Assembly (NCBI RefSeq): GCF_012163155.1
Contig: NZ_JAAVUN010000010.1
Location: forward strand, 45,375-102,588
Length of the DNA: 57,214 bases
From: Kocuria subflava
GTDB lineage: Bacteria > Actinomycetota > Actinomycetes > Actinomycetales > Micrococcaceae
Direction of reading: 5' to 3'
This document shows, one piece after another, positions 1 to 8,518 of this stretch (positions are counted from its first letter, which is position 1; each line of letters starts with the position of its first letter). The position numbers and the translations under genes are program-made. The notes under the pieces are model-generated. The model saw only the letters and a program-made list of their open reading frames with translations, searched no databases and was not told the origin of the DNA.

Positions 1-110
1 CGGGCGGCGCGGCCCCCCCGGCGCGCCGCCGGAGGCGGGGGTGCCCCCCCCTGGCGGAGGAGAGCGGGGCCACCCCCCCCACCCCGGCGTTTTTCATGCC
101 CGGTTTCGAC
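1..110. other. Extremely GC-rich segment with C homopolymers
   Basis: Three runs of 7 to 8 cytosines lie at 13-19, 44-51 and 73-80 in almost pure G/C sequence. I see no open gene here. It may be the tail of an upstream gene or terminator, or a badly resolved assembly stretch. Confidence 0.4.
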
Positions 111-139
111 CTCCTCAACCACGCCCAAGCCCTGTGAAT

Positions 140-155
140 ATACCCCTGAGGGTAT
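140..155. promoter_or_regulatory. CsoR/CstR-type operator upstream of the persulfide dioxygenase gene
   Basis: ATACCCCTGAGGGTAT has 6-bp inverted arms (ATACCC/GGGTAT). This matches the G/C-tract palindrome known for CsoR-family repressors, including persulfide-sensing CstR. It ends 59 bp before the start of the CstB-like gene and overlaps a possible TATACC -10 element, so binding would block transcription. A closely related site lies at 3263-3278. No csoR/cstR gene is visible in the window. Confidence 0.7.
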
Positions 156-214
156 TAGGTTGGAAGGTGTGAGGCGCAGCTGCGCCGTACCTACGACTCC
201 CCGAGGAGGCACTC

Positions 215-1615
215 ATGCTCTTGGAGCGCATCTACGACGAGGACCTAGCACAGGCCAGCTACTTCATTGGCTGCCAGCGCGAGAACACGGCGGTGGTGGT
301 TGACCCCCGCCGTGACATCGAGGTGTTCCAGCGCCTGGCCCACGAGCACGGCATGCAGATCGTCGCGGTGACCGAAACCCACATCCACGCGGACTTCCTC
401 TCCGGAACCCGTGAATTGGCGGCCGCCACCGGCGCGACCATGTACGTCTCTGCCGAAGGCGGCGAGGACTGGCAGTACCGCTTCGAGGCGGAGCGGCTCC
501 ACGACGGGTCCAGGCTCCAGATCGGCAACATCACCATCGAAGCCGTGCACACCCCCGGCCACACCCCCGAGCACCTCTCCTTCCTGGTCACGGACGGCGC
601 CTTCGCGGATACCCCCGGGTACATGATGACCGGCGACTTTGTGTTCATCGGAGACCTCGGTCGCCCGGATCTGCTGGACGAAGCCGCCGGCGGCATCGAC
701 ACCCGTTTCGAAGGCGCCCAGCGCATGTTCCGGAGCCTCAAGGAGAAGTTCCTGACCCTGCCCGACCACGTGCAGGTCTATCCGGCCCACGGCGCGGGCT
801 CCGCTTGCGGCAAGGCCCTCGGCGCGATCCCCTCCACCACGGTCGGCTACGAACGCAACTACGCCTGGTGGAGCAAGTACGTCGAGAACGACGACGAGGC
901 AGGCTTCGTGGACGAACTCCTGTTCGGCCAGCCTGATGCCCCGTTCTACTTCGGCCGCATGAAGAACCAGAACCGTCAGGGTCCGGACGTCATGGGTGAG
1001 CGAGGCGAGTTGCCGGAGTATTCCGCGAGCCAGCTTGCACCGCAGATCGAGTCCGGCGCTTTGTCGTTCGTGGACACTCGTCCCGTCGATGAAGTCCACA
1101 AGGGCACCGTGAAGCATGCGCTGCACATTCCGTCGGACGGCAAGATCGCCAGCTTCGGAGCCTGGGCCGTGGACCCGGACCGCAATCCAGCCCCGCTCGT
1201 CCTGCTGGCACCGAACGGCGATGCGGCACGCGAGATCTGGGACCACCTGGTGCGCGTGGGCATCGATGACGTCACGGGATACATCCCGTCCATGGACGGC
1301 CTCCCGCAGGAGACCCCCGAGGTCATCGATCCCGCGGAGCTCGAGGGCTTTGACCGCGACTTCCTTCTGGATGTCCGTGCGGTTAGCGAATACCAAGGTG
1401 GTCACATCGACGGCGCCGAGCAGCTCCACGGTGGACGTGTGTTGTGGAACCTGGAGAAGCTCCCGCAGGAGGGCACGATCGTGACCTATTGCCAGAGCGG
1501 TCTGCGCAGTTCGATTGTCGCGAACATGCTGCGCAACAACGGCTTCCAGGTCGCGGAGCTCAGGGGCTCGATCAACAACTGGATGAATAAGGGCCGGGAG
1601 GTCGTGACCGCCTGA
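215..1615 (+). CDS. CstB-like persulfide dioxygenase-rhodanese fusion
   Basis: Predicted cytoplasmic enzyme oxidising low-molecular-weight persulfides, with sulfur transfer by rhodanese domains. An ETHE1-type metallo-beta-lactamase domain (about 1-240) carries THIHAD (H56, H58, D60), H116 in HTPGH, D141 and H192. A first rhodanese domain (about 265-370) has no cysteine in its active-site loop, so it is probably inactive. A second (about 370-466) has the CQSGLRS loop with C426. This MBL, dead rhodanese, live rhodanese order is that of CstB. A GAGGAGG ribosome site precedes ATG 215. The CsoR/CstR-type palindrome upstream and the convergent rhodanese-TauE genes support a sulfide/persulfide stress role. 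A plain Blh-type hydrolase is the alternative. Confidence 0.85.
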   Translation: MLLERIYDEDLAQASYFIGCQRENTAVVVDPRRDIEVFQRLAHEHGMQIVAVTETHIHADFLSGTRELAAATGATMYVSAEGGEDWQYRFEAERLHDGSRLQIGNITIEAVHTPGHTPEHLSFLVTDGAFADTPGYMMTGDFVFIGDLGRPDLLDEAAGGIDTRFEGAQRMFRSLKEKFLTLPDHVQVYPAHGAGSACGKALGAIPSTTVGYERNYAWWSKYVENDDEAGFVDELLFGQPDAPFYFGRMKNQNRQGPDVMGERGELPEYSASQLAPQIESGALSFVDTRPVDEVHKGTVKHALHIPSDGKIASFGAWAVDPDRNPAPLVLLAPNGDAAREIWDHLVRVGIDDVTGYIPSMDGLPQETPEVIDPAELEGFDRDFLLDVRAVSEYQGGHIDGAEQLHGGRVLWNLEKLPQEGTIVTYCQSGLRSSIVANMLRNNGFQVAELRGSINNWMNKGREVVTA

Positions 1616-1634
1616 CGCACCGAAACGACACAAT

Positions 1635-1667
1635 GAGGGCCCCTCACCAAATCTGTGAGGGGCCCTC
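1635..1667. terminator. Bidirectional hairpin between converging sulfur genes
   Basis: Perfect 13-bp arms (GAGGGCCCCTCAC and its complement) flank a 7-nt loop between the stop of the dioxygenase gene and the end of the TauE gene. There is no T-tract on the plus side. Confidence 0.7.
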
Positions 1668-1733
1668 CGCCATGCGATGGCCAATCGTTCCGGAAACCGT
1701 GCGGAGGTCACCCGGGTATCGGGTCTCACATGG

Positions 1734-2597
1734 TCACGACGGTGCCGGTCGAGATCCCAGCGGACAGGCCGGAACCACCCGACACACCAGGACAGCCACA
1801 CCCGTCACGGCAGCCACGCCTGCCAGGATCAGGCCCGCCGGATCGGGAAGCTCTTGCACCAGGACCACAATGCCCACGGTCAGGACGAACCATCCGAATC
1901 CCTTGCGCAACGCCTGGGCCGGAACCCTGGCCGCCACGTTGGAACCGATCAGGGAGCCGAGGACCGCCGTCGTCGTCACGGCCGCGACCAGTGTCCACTG
2001 AAGATGCACCGAGGACAGGTGACCGACGAGCCCCACAAAGGAGTTCATGGCGATCACCATCAGGAACGTTCCCACGGCGACAGGCATGCTCAATCCGGCC
2101 AACAGCGCCAGGGCCGGGACCACGAGGAAACCGCCCCCGGCACCGATGAGACCCGTGACCATACCGACCCCCAGACCGATGGCAACCAACGTCAGGCGGG
2201 AAGATTCGGCCCGGCAGTCCGGACCGTCGCACGGACGGCGACCGCGAATCATGACCACCGAGGTTGCCACCGTCATCACGGCAAAGGCCACCATCAGAAC
2301 TGTGGGGCTGATGTGTTCACCGATCATGGCGCCCAGGAAGGCTGCAGCCATGCTGGTGGCCCCGAAGACCAGACCGGTACGCCATTGCACGAACCCGCGG
2401 CGAGCATGGGTCAGAGCGCTGATGGCGCTGGTCACGCCCACCACGAACAGGGACGTGGCGATGGCCTCCCGTGGGTCGAGTCCGGCCACGTAGGTCAGCA
2501 TGGGCACGGTCAGGATCGAACCGCCTCCGCCCAACATGCCCAGTGAGAGCCCGATGGCCAAGGCCAGGACCAACGTCGGGATCAGGAGCCCGCTCAT
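1734..2597 (-). CDS. TauE/SafE-family sulfite/sulfur-anion exporter
   Basis: Polytopic inner-membrane protein of about 287 residues with roughly eight hydrophobic segments. The N-terminal LGMLGGGGSILTVP is typical of TauE/SafE permeases, and the repeat half has a second GxGGGFLVVP motif. These proteins are thought to export sulfite, thiosulfate or sulfoacetate. The gene follows the rhodanese gene on the same strand, 38 bp downstream, so it probably shares its promoter and CsoR/CstR-type operator. TauE genes occur in cst operons. I chose ATG 2597, preceded by GGTGG; a GTG three codons upstream (2606) is also possible. The exact substrate cannot be read from the sequence. Confidence 0.85.
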   Translation of the reverse strand: MSGLLIPTLVLALAIGLSLGMLGGGGSILTVPMLTYVAGLDPREAIATSLFVVGVTSAISALTHARRGFVQWRTGLVFGATSMAAAFLGAMIGEHISPTVLMVAFAVMTVATSVVMIRGRRPCDGPDCRAESSRLTLVAIGLGVGMVTGLIGAGGGFLVVPALALLAGLSMPVAVGTFLMVIAMNSFVGLVGHLSSVHLQWTLVAAVTTTAVLGSLIGSNVAARVPAQALRKGFGWFVLTVGIVVLVQELPDPAGLILAGVAAVTGVAVLVCRVVPACPLGSRPAPS

Positions 2598-2635
2598 GCC
2601 GGCCACCGCGCCGCTGTCTCAGTGCCCACGACTGA

Positions 2636-3214
2636 TCACCGGCCGCTCGGCAGTTGGTCCAAGACGTCCTGAGGCGTGACCTCCCGGGTATCGCGGTTCC
2701 ACGGCATCTTGGCCAGCACACTGCCCATGGCGCACGTGTTGGTGGCGGCGGAGTAGGCCAAACCGGCACCGACTCCCCCGCTGAGCAGGCGCAGTTTGGG
2801 AGAGAGCAGCTGCCCACCCAGGACCCCCGCCAGCACCAGCGACCCGGCCGCCATGCGCACCTGGCGCTCCATGGCCCACGCCTGTTTGCCCTCCACGACC
2901 GCACCCCCGGCCGCCGCGTAGGCTGCGGCACCACCGTCCAGCACATGGGCGTCCTGCAGCCCCGCAGCACTCAGCCGCTGCCTTGCTTGCGCAGCACGGA
3001 CACCGGAGTGACAGACCAGGACCACGCGCTGATCCAGCCGATCAGCAATGTCCTCGGCGTGCTCGGAGAGCAGGTGCAGCGGGACGTTGTAACTGCCGCG
3101 GATGTGCAGGGACTCGAACTCGGCGGATGAACGGACGTCCACGACCGTGACATTGCCGTCCTGCATCCAGGTCAGCAGCGTGGCCGGGGCAATCTCGGTG
3201 ACATGGGTGGTCAT
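2636..3214 (-). CDS. Rhodanese with C-terminal DUF2892 membrane segment (YgaP-like)
   Basis: Single rhodanese domain (about 5-110) with active-site loop CHSGVRA, catalytic C68. A hydrophobic DUF2892-type region (about 118-175) ends in NTCAMG and MPWNR, the signature of YgaP-type membrane-anchored rhodaneses. It likely carries sulfane sulfur at the cytoplasmic membrane. GAGGAG lies 11 nt before ATG 3214, and the CsoR/CstR palindrome is centred about 56 bp upstream. With the downstream TauE gene it forms a two-gene unit converging on the CstB-like gene. Together they look like a small cst-type regulon without sqr in view. Confidence 0.88.
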   Translation of the reverse strand: MTTHVTEIAPATLLTWMQDGNVTVVDVRSSAEFESLHIRGSYNVPLHLLSEHAEDIADRLDQRVVLVCHSGVRAAQARQRLSAAGLQDAHVLDGGAAAYAAAGGAVVEGKQAWAMERQVRMAAGSLVLAGVLGGQLLSPKLRLLSGGVGAGLAYSAATNTCAMGSVLAKMPWNRDTREVTPQDVLDQLPSGR

Positions 3215-3262
3215 CGGGCACGGCTCCTCAAGCTAGGGAATGTGGCACCGTCAGTATGTCAC

Positions 3263-3278
3263 ATACCCCCAGGGGTAT
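3263..3278. promoter_or_regulatory. CsoR/CstR-type operator upstream of the rhodanese-TauE genes
   Basis: ATACCCCCAGGGGTAT has perfect 7-bp arms (ATACCCC/GGGGTAT) around a 2-nt centre. It lies 49 bp upstream of the rhodanese start and is near-identical to the site at 140-155. That implies one CsoR-family repressor governs both sulfur units. Confidence 0.75.
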
Positions 3279-3293
3279 CCTGCCCGATGTGAC

Positions 3294-3899
3294 TCAGCTG
3301 AAGTCCGGGCCCTTCTCGCGGCCACGCTTGAGCTCGTAGAACCCCGGGTAGCTGGACAGCGTCAACGCAGCGTCCCAAATCCTGCCGGCTTCCTCACCCT
3401 TGGGTGCCGGGGTGAACACGGGGCCAAAGAAGCCTACGCCGTTCACAGCGATGCACGGTGTTCCGATGTCCTGACCAGCCACTGCACGAGCAGCATCGGT
3501 GGAGGCCCGCAGGGCGTCGTCGTGGTCTTCCGAGTTGCGGGCTTCGGCAAGCTCGGTCGGCAGGCCCACCTCCTGAAGGGACTCCTCCAGCACCGCCACC
3601 AGCTGATCGTCCTTGCCGCGGCGTCCCGGGTGGATCCGGGTCCCGATGGCGTCGTACAGCGGCTTGCGGTATTGATCACCGTGGGCCTGAGCGGCAGCTT
3701 CCACCACACGCACCGGCCACATGGATTCAATGTGGCCGTGGTGGTGGTTCTCCGGGTTGTCCTCATTGAGGATGCCCAGGGAAATGACGCGCCAGTTCAC
3801 CTGGACGTCGCGGATCTGCTCCACCTCACCCATCCACCGGGAGGTCATCCACGCCCACGGGCACAGGGGGTCGAACCAGAAGTCAACGGTGTCACTCAT
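3294..3899 (-). CDS. DsbA-fold oxidoreductase, Rv2466c-like (mycothiol-linked)
   Basis: 201-residue thioredoxin-fold protein of the DsbA/FrnE group. The N-terminus VDFWFDPLCPWAWM resembles mycobacterial Rv2466c, a mycothiol-dependent reductase. The active site reads CPWA: C13 is present but the second cysteine is alanine, so a monothiol mechanism using mycothiol is likely. The GTPCIAVNG segment supplies the cis-Pro loop expected of the fold. ATG 3899 is chosen because AGGAGA lies just upstream; the 36 codons available before it look non-coding. Its stop lies 16 bp from the CsoR/CstR-type operator, but that operator faces the other gene. The natural substrate is unknown. Confidence 0.8.
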   Translation of the reverse strand: MSDTVDFWFDPLCPWAWMTSRWMGEVEQIRDVQVNWRVISLGILNEDNPENHHHGHIESMWPVRVVEAAAQAHGDQYRKPLYDAIGTRIHPGRRGKDDQLVAVLEESLQEVGLPTELAEARNSEDHDDALRASTDAARAVAGQDIGTPCIAVNGVGFFGPVFTPAPKGEEAGRIWDAALTLSSYPGFYELKRGREKGPDFS

Positions 3900-4003
3900 G
3901 AGGTCTCCTAACGCAGCAAGCGTTCTAGGGATGCATCGGCACGTTTGCCGTGCCACTGCCTCAAACTTACGACGACGCCGCCCGGGATGCCGTGTCCGGG
4001 AGC

Positions 4004-4549
4004 TCAAAGGCGGGCTGTGATCTCGCGCAGCGAACGCAGGTTTCGGGCGGTGCCGCGCCGGCCGTCAGGCAGAGTCAGACGCATGAGCCGCTCAGCCATC
4101 CGGGAGGTGGAGAGTCCTGCGGGTGTGTGCAGCCAGACAACATCGTGATCCGCGCTCACCTGGTCAGTGTCATCCGACCGCACAAGGTCAAGAGCCTGCT
4201 GGAGCATGGGAGTGGGGATGGCCGCGGGATAGAAGATGGCGTGCACACAGCGAGGATCTTCTACGGCAGGCCACGGGCAGTCAGCCAGGATGTCCCGGAA
4301 CCGACCGGCTGAGACCATGACCACGGGGACCGGGAACCCGAACTCATCCTGGATCGCGGTCTCCAAGAGCTGACGGAGCGAATCCGTGGTGCACTCCTGT
4401 GGGTCAGTGGCCACCACGTTGCCGGACTGGATGTAGGTCTGAATCTCAGTGAGGCCAATGGATTCCACCACGGCCCGCAAATCCGCCATGGGAACTTTGT
4501 GGCGCCCGCCCACGTTGATGCCACGCAACAGTGCGACTACCCGTGCCAC
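4004..4549 (-). CDS. DUF1697 family protein
   Basis: 181-residue soluble protein beginning MARVVALLRGINVGG, the hallmark start of DUF1697, with the family's TYIQSGNVV motif near residues 38-46. Length fits the family. No biochemical function is established. The gene lies 26 bp downstream of clpX on the same strand, with the DsbA-fold gene following, so it could be transcribed from the clpX side. No unusual composition or domain fusion is visible. Confidence 0.8.
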   Translation of the reverse strand: MARVVALLRGINVGGRHKVPMADLRAVVESIGLTEIQTYIQSGNVVATDPQECTTDSLRQLLETAIQDEFGFPVPVVMVSAGRFRDILADCPWPAVEDPRCVHAIFYPAAIPTPMLQQALDLVRSDDTDQVSADHDVVWLHTPAGLSTSRMAERLMRLTLPDGRRGTARNLRSLREITARL

Positions 4550-4575
4550 GGCGTGCTCAGCTTCCGTGCTGTGGA

Positions 4576-5865
4576 TCAGGCGGACTTGGATTCGTCAGCC
4601 GGTTCGGCCGTGACAACCTGCGGGGCAACACCGTCAGTCACGCTGTCCGCATCCACAATCACCTCAGCGGCATCTTCCACCGTGGGCAGATCGAACATGA
4701 CCGGCAGCAGCACTTCTTCCATGATGGCGCGCAATCCGCGGGCTCCGGTTCCCCGTTCAATGGCCTTCTCCGCAATGGCTTGCAAGGCCTCCGGGGTGAA
4801 AGTCAGAGCCACACCGTCAAGGTCGAACATCTTCTGGTACTGCTTGGTCAACGCGTTCTTGGGCTCCACCAAGATGCGCTTGAGGTCCTCATCCGTGAGC
4901 TCGTTCAACGCGGTGATGATGGGCAGTCGGCCGATGAACTCCGGGATCAATCCGAACTTCAGCAGGTCCTCCGGCATGACCTTGCCCATCAGTTCAGACA
5001 CCGGTCCGTGGGCGATCTGCTCCACGGGGGCGCCAAAACCGATGGAGGTCTTCCCGGCCCGGGACTCCACAATGTCCTCCAGCCCCGCAAAGGCGCCGGC
5101 CACGATGAACAGCACGTTGGTGGTGTCGATCTGGATGAAATCCTGCTGCGGGTGCTTGCGCCCACCCTGCGGTGGAACGGACGCGACCGTGCCTTCCAGG
5201 ATCTTCAGCAGAGCCTGCTGGACACCCTCACCGGAGACGTCCCGGGTGATGGATGGGTTCTCCGATTTGCGGGAGATCTTGTCGATCTCATCGATGTAGA
5301 TGATCCCGGATTCTGCACGCTTGACGTCAAAATCAGCGGCCTGGATGAGCTTGAGCAGGATGTTCTCCACGTCCTCGCCCACATACCCGGCCTCGGTCAG
5401 GGACGTGGCATCAGCCACGGCGAACGGCACGTTCAAGCGCCGCGCCAGGGACTGCGCCAGATAGGTCTTGCCGGAACCGGTGGGACCAACCAACAGAATG
5501 TTGGACTTGGCGATCTCCACGTCCTCGTCCCCCGCAGCGGTGGCCAACTGTAACGGCTTGCCGGACTGGGAGGCGCGCACACGCTTGTAGTGGTTGTAGA
5601 CCGCAACCGACAGCGCACGCTTGGCCGTCTCCTGGCCCACCACGTACTGCTGGAGGTGGTCGAAAATCTCACGAGGGGTGGGAAGGGCCGACTCTTCAGA
5701 GGCCTCAACCTCGGTCAGCTCTTCCTCGATGATCTCGTTGCACAGCTCGATGCACTCGTCACAGATGTAGACGCCTGGCCCAGCGATGAGCTTGCGGACC
5801 TGCTTCTGACTCTTTCCGCAGAAAGAGCACTTCAGCAGATCAGCGCTTTCGCCGATGCGGGCCAT
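4576..5865 (-). CDS. clpX: ATP-dependent Clp protease ATP-binding subunit ClpX
   Basis: Hexameric AAA+ unfoldase that feeds substrates to ClpP. The start [13 protein letters not shown] is canonical and excludes the two extra upstream codons. The N-terminal zinc-binding domain uses C13, C16, C35 and C38. Walker A is GPTGSGKT at 127-134, Walker B lies near the [10 protein letters not shown] segment, and a TSIGFG sequence provides the IGF loop that docks to ClpP. About 429 residues, normal for the family. The clpP2-clpP1 pair lies upstream on the same strand but is separated by a BCCT transporter gene. The C-terminal tail is acidic and variable, as in other actinobacteria. Confidence 0.97.
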   Translation of the reverse strand: MARIGESADLLKCSFCGKSQKQVRKLIAGPGVYICDECIELCNEIIEEELTEVEASEESALPTPREIFDHLQQYVVGQETAKRALSVAVYNHYKRVRASQSGKPLQLATAAGDEDVEIAKSNILLVGPTGSGKTYLAQSLARRLNVPFAVADATSLTEAGYVGEDVENILLKLIQAADFDVKRAESGIIYIDEIDKISRKSENPSITRDVSGEGVQQALLKILEGTVASVPPQGGRKHPQQDFIQIDTTNVLFIVAGAFAGLEDIVESRAGKTSIGFGAPVEQIAHGPVSELMGKVMPEDLLKFGLIPEFIGRLPIITALNELTDEDLKRILVEPKNALTKQYQKMFDLDGVALTFTPEALQAIAEKAIERGTGARGLRAIMEEVLLPVMFDLPTVEDAAEVIVDADSVTDGVAPQVVTAEPADESKSA

Positions 5866-6008
5866 GTGCACTCCTTAGAGCTGGTCGTGATCACAGGAAC
5901 CTCTTCCGTTCCCACCGGTTCTGGGCAGGACGCGTTTGCCCCCGTGTACCAGGAAGCCCACGATACGCGAGCCCACTGACAGCCACCAACGCGACACCAC
6001 TTGCACCA

Positions 6009-7649
6009 TCAAGAACGGGGCTCGGCCGGTTCCGCGCCCGCGGCGTCGTCGTTGTTGTTGTTAGTCAGGAACCGCTGCGGTAGTTGATGGGCCACGGACG
6101 GCCCGCCCGACGACGTCGGAAGAACCAGCGGATCCTTGCGCAACAACGCCACCACGGACACGGCCAACGCCAGGATCACAAAGATGAACGGTGCCGCGGA
6201 GAGCATGACCGCGGTCTGCAGGGCCTGCAATCCCCCGGCGTAGAGCAACACGGCCGCCATGGCACCGGTCAAGGCACCCCACACCAGCAACACCGGGCGG
6301 CTGGGATGCATGTTGCCATCCGTGGAAATCACGGCCAGTACGTACGTGTTGGAATCAGCACCGGTCACAAAATAGAGGACCACCAGGATGATGGCCACCA
6401 CAGAGGTGAGCAGGGTCCAGGGCAGTTGGTCCAACAGGCCGAAGAACGCGGTGTTGACGTTCTCCGCCGCTGCCTGGCCGATGGCTGTCCCCCGATTCAT
6501 GTCCATGAACATGGCACTTCCGCCAAAGACCGTGAACCAGGCGGAGAACACCACCGTGGGAACCCCCAGGACCACACCCACGAACTGGCGGATGGTCCGG
6601 CCCTTGGAGATGCGGGCCAGGAAAACTCCCACAAAGGCACCCCAGCTGACCCACCACGCCATCATGAAGTAGGTCCACCACTGCATCCATGCCAGCTCAT
6701 CCGAGGTGGCAGGCAGCATCAGGCTGATCTCCAGGAAATCCCCCGCATAGCTGCCCACCGCGCGGAAATACATGTTGATCAGATAGGTGGTGGGGCCTGC
6801 GACCAGCACAAACACCAGCAGCGCCAGTGCCAGAACCATGGTGATCTGACTCAGGTGCCGGATGCCGCGGCCCACACCACTCATGGCCGAGGCGGTGAAG
6901 ATCACGGTGATCACTGAAATGATCACCAACTGCGCAGGGATGGTGGTGAGGGCTGCGCCGGTGACCTGCTCCAGACCCTGGCTGACCTGGGCTGCCCCTA
7001 GTCCCAGGGAGGTTGTGGTGCCGAACAGCGTGGAGAGGATCACCAGGACATCCACAGCCTTGCCGACGACGCCATCTGCATGGCGTGCGATCAGGGGCCT
7101 GAGGATGGGTGAGACCAATCCCTTGTTGCCCAGCCTGTGGGTGGAGTACCCAATGGCCAACCCGAAGATCCCAAAGATGGCCCAGGCGTGCAGACCCCAG
7201 TCCAGAAACGTGAACCGCAGGGCATCCACCACGGCGTCCTGGCTTCCAGGTTCAGACAGTCCGTGCGGCGGTGTCCACAGATGGATCACCGGTTGGGCCA
7301 CGCCGTAGGTGATCAAGCCAATGCCCATGACCGCCCCCATGAGCATGGCGATCCACGCGTACGTGGGGTATTCAGGTTCAGAGTCATCCGGGCCCAACTT
7401 GATCCGCCCGTATTTGGTGACCGCCAGGACCACCAGCAACACCATGATGGCCAGCGGAATCACCAGCATGGACCAGCCGGTGTTCTCCGTCACCCAGCTC
7501 AAAGCCTGGTCGGAAGCCTCACCCACCTGCTCCGGTACGGCCGCGGCCACCACCATGATCACCAGGATCAACACCACGGAGACCCAGAACACCACCCGTC
7601 CGCGGCCGGCGTCGGGAGAATTTTCAAACACGGATGCGTCCTGAGACAT
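6009..7649 (-). CDS. BCCT-family choline/glycine betaine transporter
   Basis: About 546-residue membrane protein with twelve or so hydrophobic segments. The tryptophan-rich WWTYFMMAWWVSWGAFVG stretch corresponds to the conserved TM8 region of BCCT carriers such as BetP and OpuD. It probably imports a quaternary ammonium compatible solute using an ion gradient. The N-terminal cytoplasmic part is short and the C-terminus ends in an acidic, Asn-rich tail. ATG 7649 is preferred: AGGAAG sits 9 nt upstream and homology-like sequence begins there, giving a start 20 codons inside the longest frame. It lies between clpP2 and clpX on the same strand, an odd position suggesting insertion into the clp region. 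Substrate specificity is not readable. Confidence 0.88.
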   Translation of the reverse strand: MSQDASVFENSPDAGRGRVVFWVSVVLILVIMVVAAAVPEQVGEASDQALSWVTENTGWSMLVIPLAIMVLLVVLAVTKYGRIKLGPDDSEPEYPTYAWIAMLMGAVMGIGLITYGVAQPVIHLWTPPHGLSEPGSQDAVVDALRFTFLDWGLHAWAIFGIFGLAIGYSTHRLGNKGLVSPILRPLIARHADGVVGKAVDVLVILSTLFGTTTSLGLGAAQVSQGLEQVTGAALTTIPAQLVIISVITVIFTASAMSGVGRGIRHLSQITMVLALALLVFVLVAGPTTYLINMYFRAVGSYAGDFLEISLMLPATSDELAWMQWWTYFMMAWWVSWGAFVGVFLARISKGRTIRQFVGVVLGVPTVVFSAWFTVFGGSAMFMDMNRGTAIGQAAAENVNTAFFGLLDQLPWTLLTSVVAIILVVLYFVTGADSNTYVLAVISTDGNMHPSRPVLLVWGALTGAMAAVLLYAGGLQALQTAVMLSAAPFIFVILALAVSVVALLRKDPLVLPTSSGGPSVAHQLPQRFLTNNNNDDAAGAEPAEPRS

Positions 7650-7688
7650 GGGGGTTGCGCTTCCTGCCGGGATGGGGTGTCGTCCTAC

Positions 7689-7744
7689 TGTGACACGACT
7701 GAAGGCCACTTCCTTGCCGGGAAGTGGCCTTCAGTCGTGTCACA
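7689..7744. terminator. Perfect 25-bp-arm hairpin between clpP2 and the BCCT gene
   Basis: Arms 7689-7713 and 7720-7744 pair perfectly around a 6-nt loop. The hairpin lies 23 bp beyond the clpP2 stop and 39 bp upstream of the BCCT start. It lacks a T-tract, so it is either a long-stem terminator or an mRNA stabiliser. Confidence 0.65.
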
Positions 7745-7767
7745 CCTGGTCTGAGATCACGGGATGC

Positions 7768-8457
7768 TCAGGCAGTCACCGTCTTGGGCTTAACCGCCTT
7801 GCGGGATTCCAGAACGTGATCCACGATCCCGTACTCCTTGGCCTCGGTGGCCGTGAGGATCTTGTCGCGCTCAATGTCCCGGTTGATCTGCTCGGAGCTC
7901 TTGCCGGTGTGCAGCGCCATGGTGTCTTCCAACCAGGTCCGCATGCGCACGATCTCGTTGGCCTGGATCTCGATGTCCGAGGCCTGGCCGCCACCCTGAC
8001 CCTGCATGGCCGGCTGGTGGATCAACACACGGGCGTTCGGCAGCGCCAGGCGCTTGCCCGGGGTGCCCGCTGCCAACAACACGGAAGCAGCCGAGGCCGC
8101 CTGACCCAGGCACACGGTCTGGATCTCCGGGCGGATGAACTGCATGGTGTCGTAAATGGCCGTCATGGCCGTGAACGATCCACCGGGAGAGTTGATGTAC
8201 ATGGTGATGTCCCGGTCCGAGTCCTGAGCCTCGAGCACCAGCAGCTGCGCCATGACGTCGTCGGCGGAAGCGTCATCCACCTGGACGCCCAAGAACACAA
8301 TGCGGTCCTCGAACAACTTGGTGTACGGGTTCTGGCGGCGGTAACCGTAGGGCGTGCGCTCCTCAAAATCGGGCAGCACGTAACGGCTGGTGGGCACGTT
8401 ACCAGCGGTCGAACCCGGAAGGTACGGCGCGCCGGCCTGTCCAAACATGGAGTTCAT
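7768..8457 (-). CDS. clpP2: ATP-dependent Clp protease proteolytic subunit ClpP2
   Basis: Serine peptidase subunit of the ClpP1P2 barrel. Catalytic residues are S122 in GQAASAAS, H147 in LIHQPA and D198. The INSPGGS substrate-channel motif is intact. Counting from the second ATG gives 229 residues. That start is preferred because AAGGA lies 8 nt before it, whereas it abuts the ATG three codons upstream. It lies 61 bp downstream of the clpP1 coding region on the same strand, consistent with the obligate heteromeric actinobacterial ClpP1P2. Assignment as ClpP2 rather than ClpP1 rests on gene order and the longer N-terminal extension. Confidence 0.93.
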   Translation of the reverse strand: MNSMFGQAGAPYLPGSTAGNVPTSRYVLPDFEERTPYGYRRQNPYTKLFEDRIVFLGVQVDDASADDVMAQLLVLEAQDSDRDITMYINSPGGSFTAMTAIYDTMQFIRPEIQTVCLGQAASAASVLLAAGTPGKRLALPNARVLIHQPAMQGQGGGQASDIEIQANEIVRMRTWLEDTMALHTGKSSEQINRDIERDKILTATEAKEYGIVDHVLESRKAVKPKTVTA

Positions 8458-8518
8458 GGAAGTCATCCTTAGAAAATTGAGCCGTGATCTGGCAGAGGCG
8501 TGGTGGTCAGGGGCCCGG

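Noticed and set aside
245-1801. 518-codon minus-strand frame opposite the CstB-like gene
   Set aside because: No motif; the plus strand encodes an obvious metallo-beta-lactamase/rhodanese.
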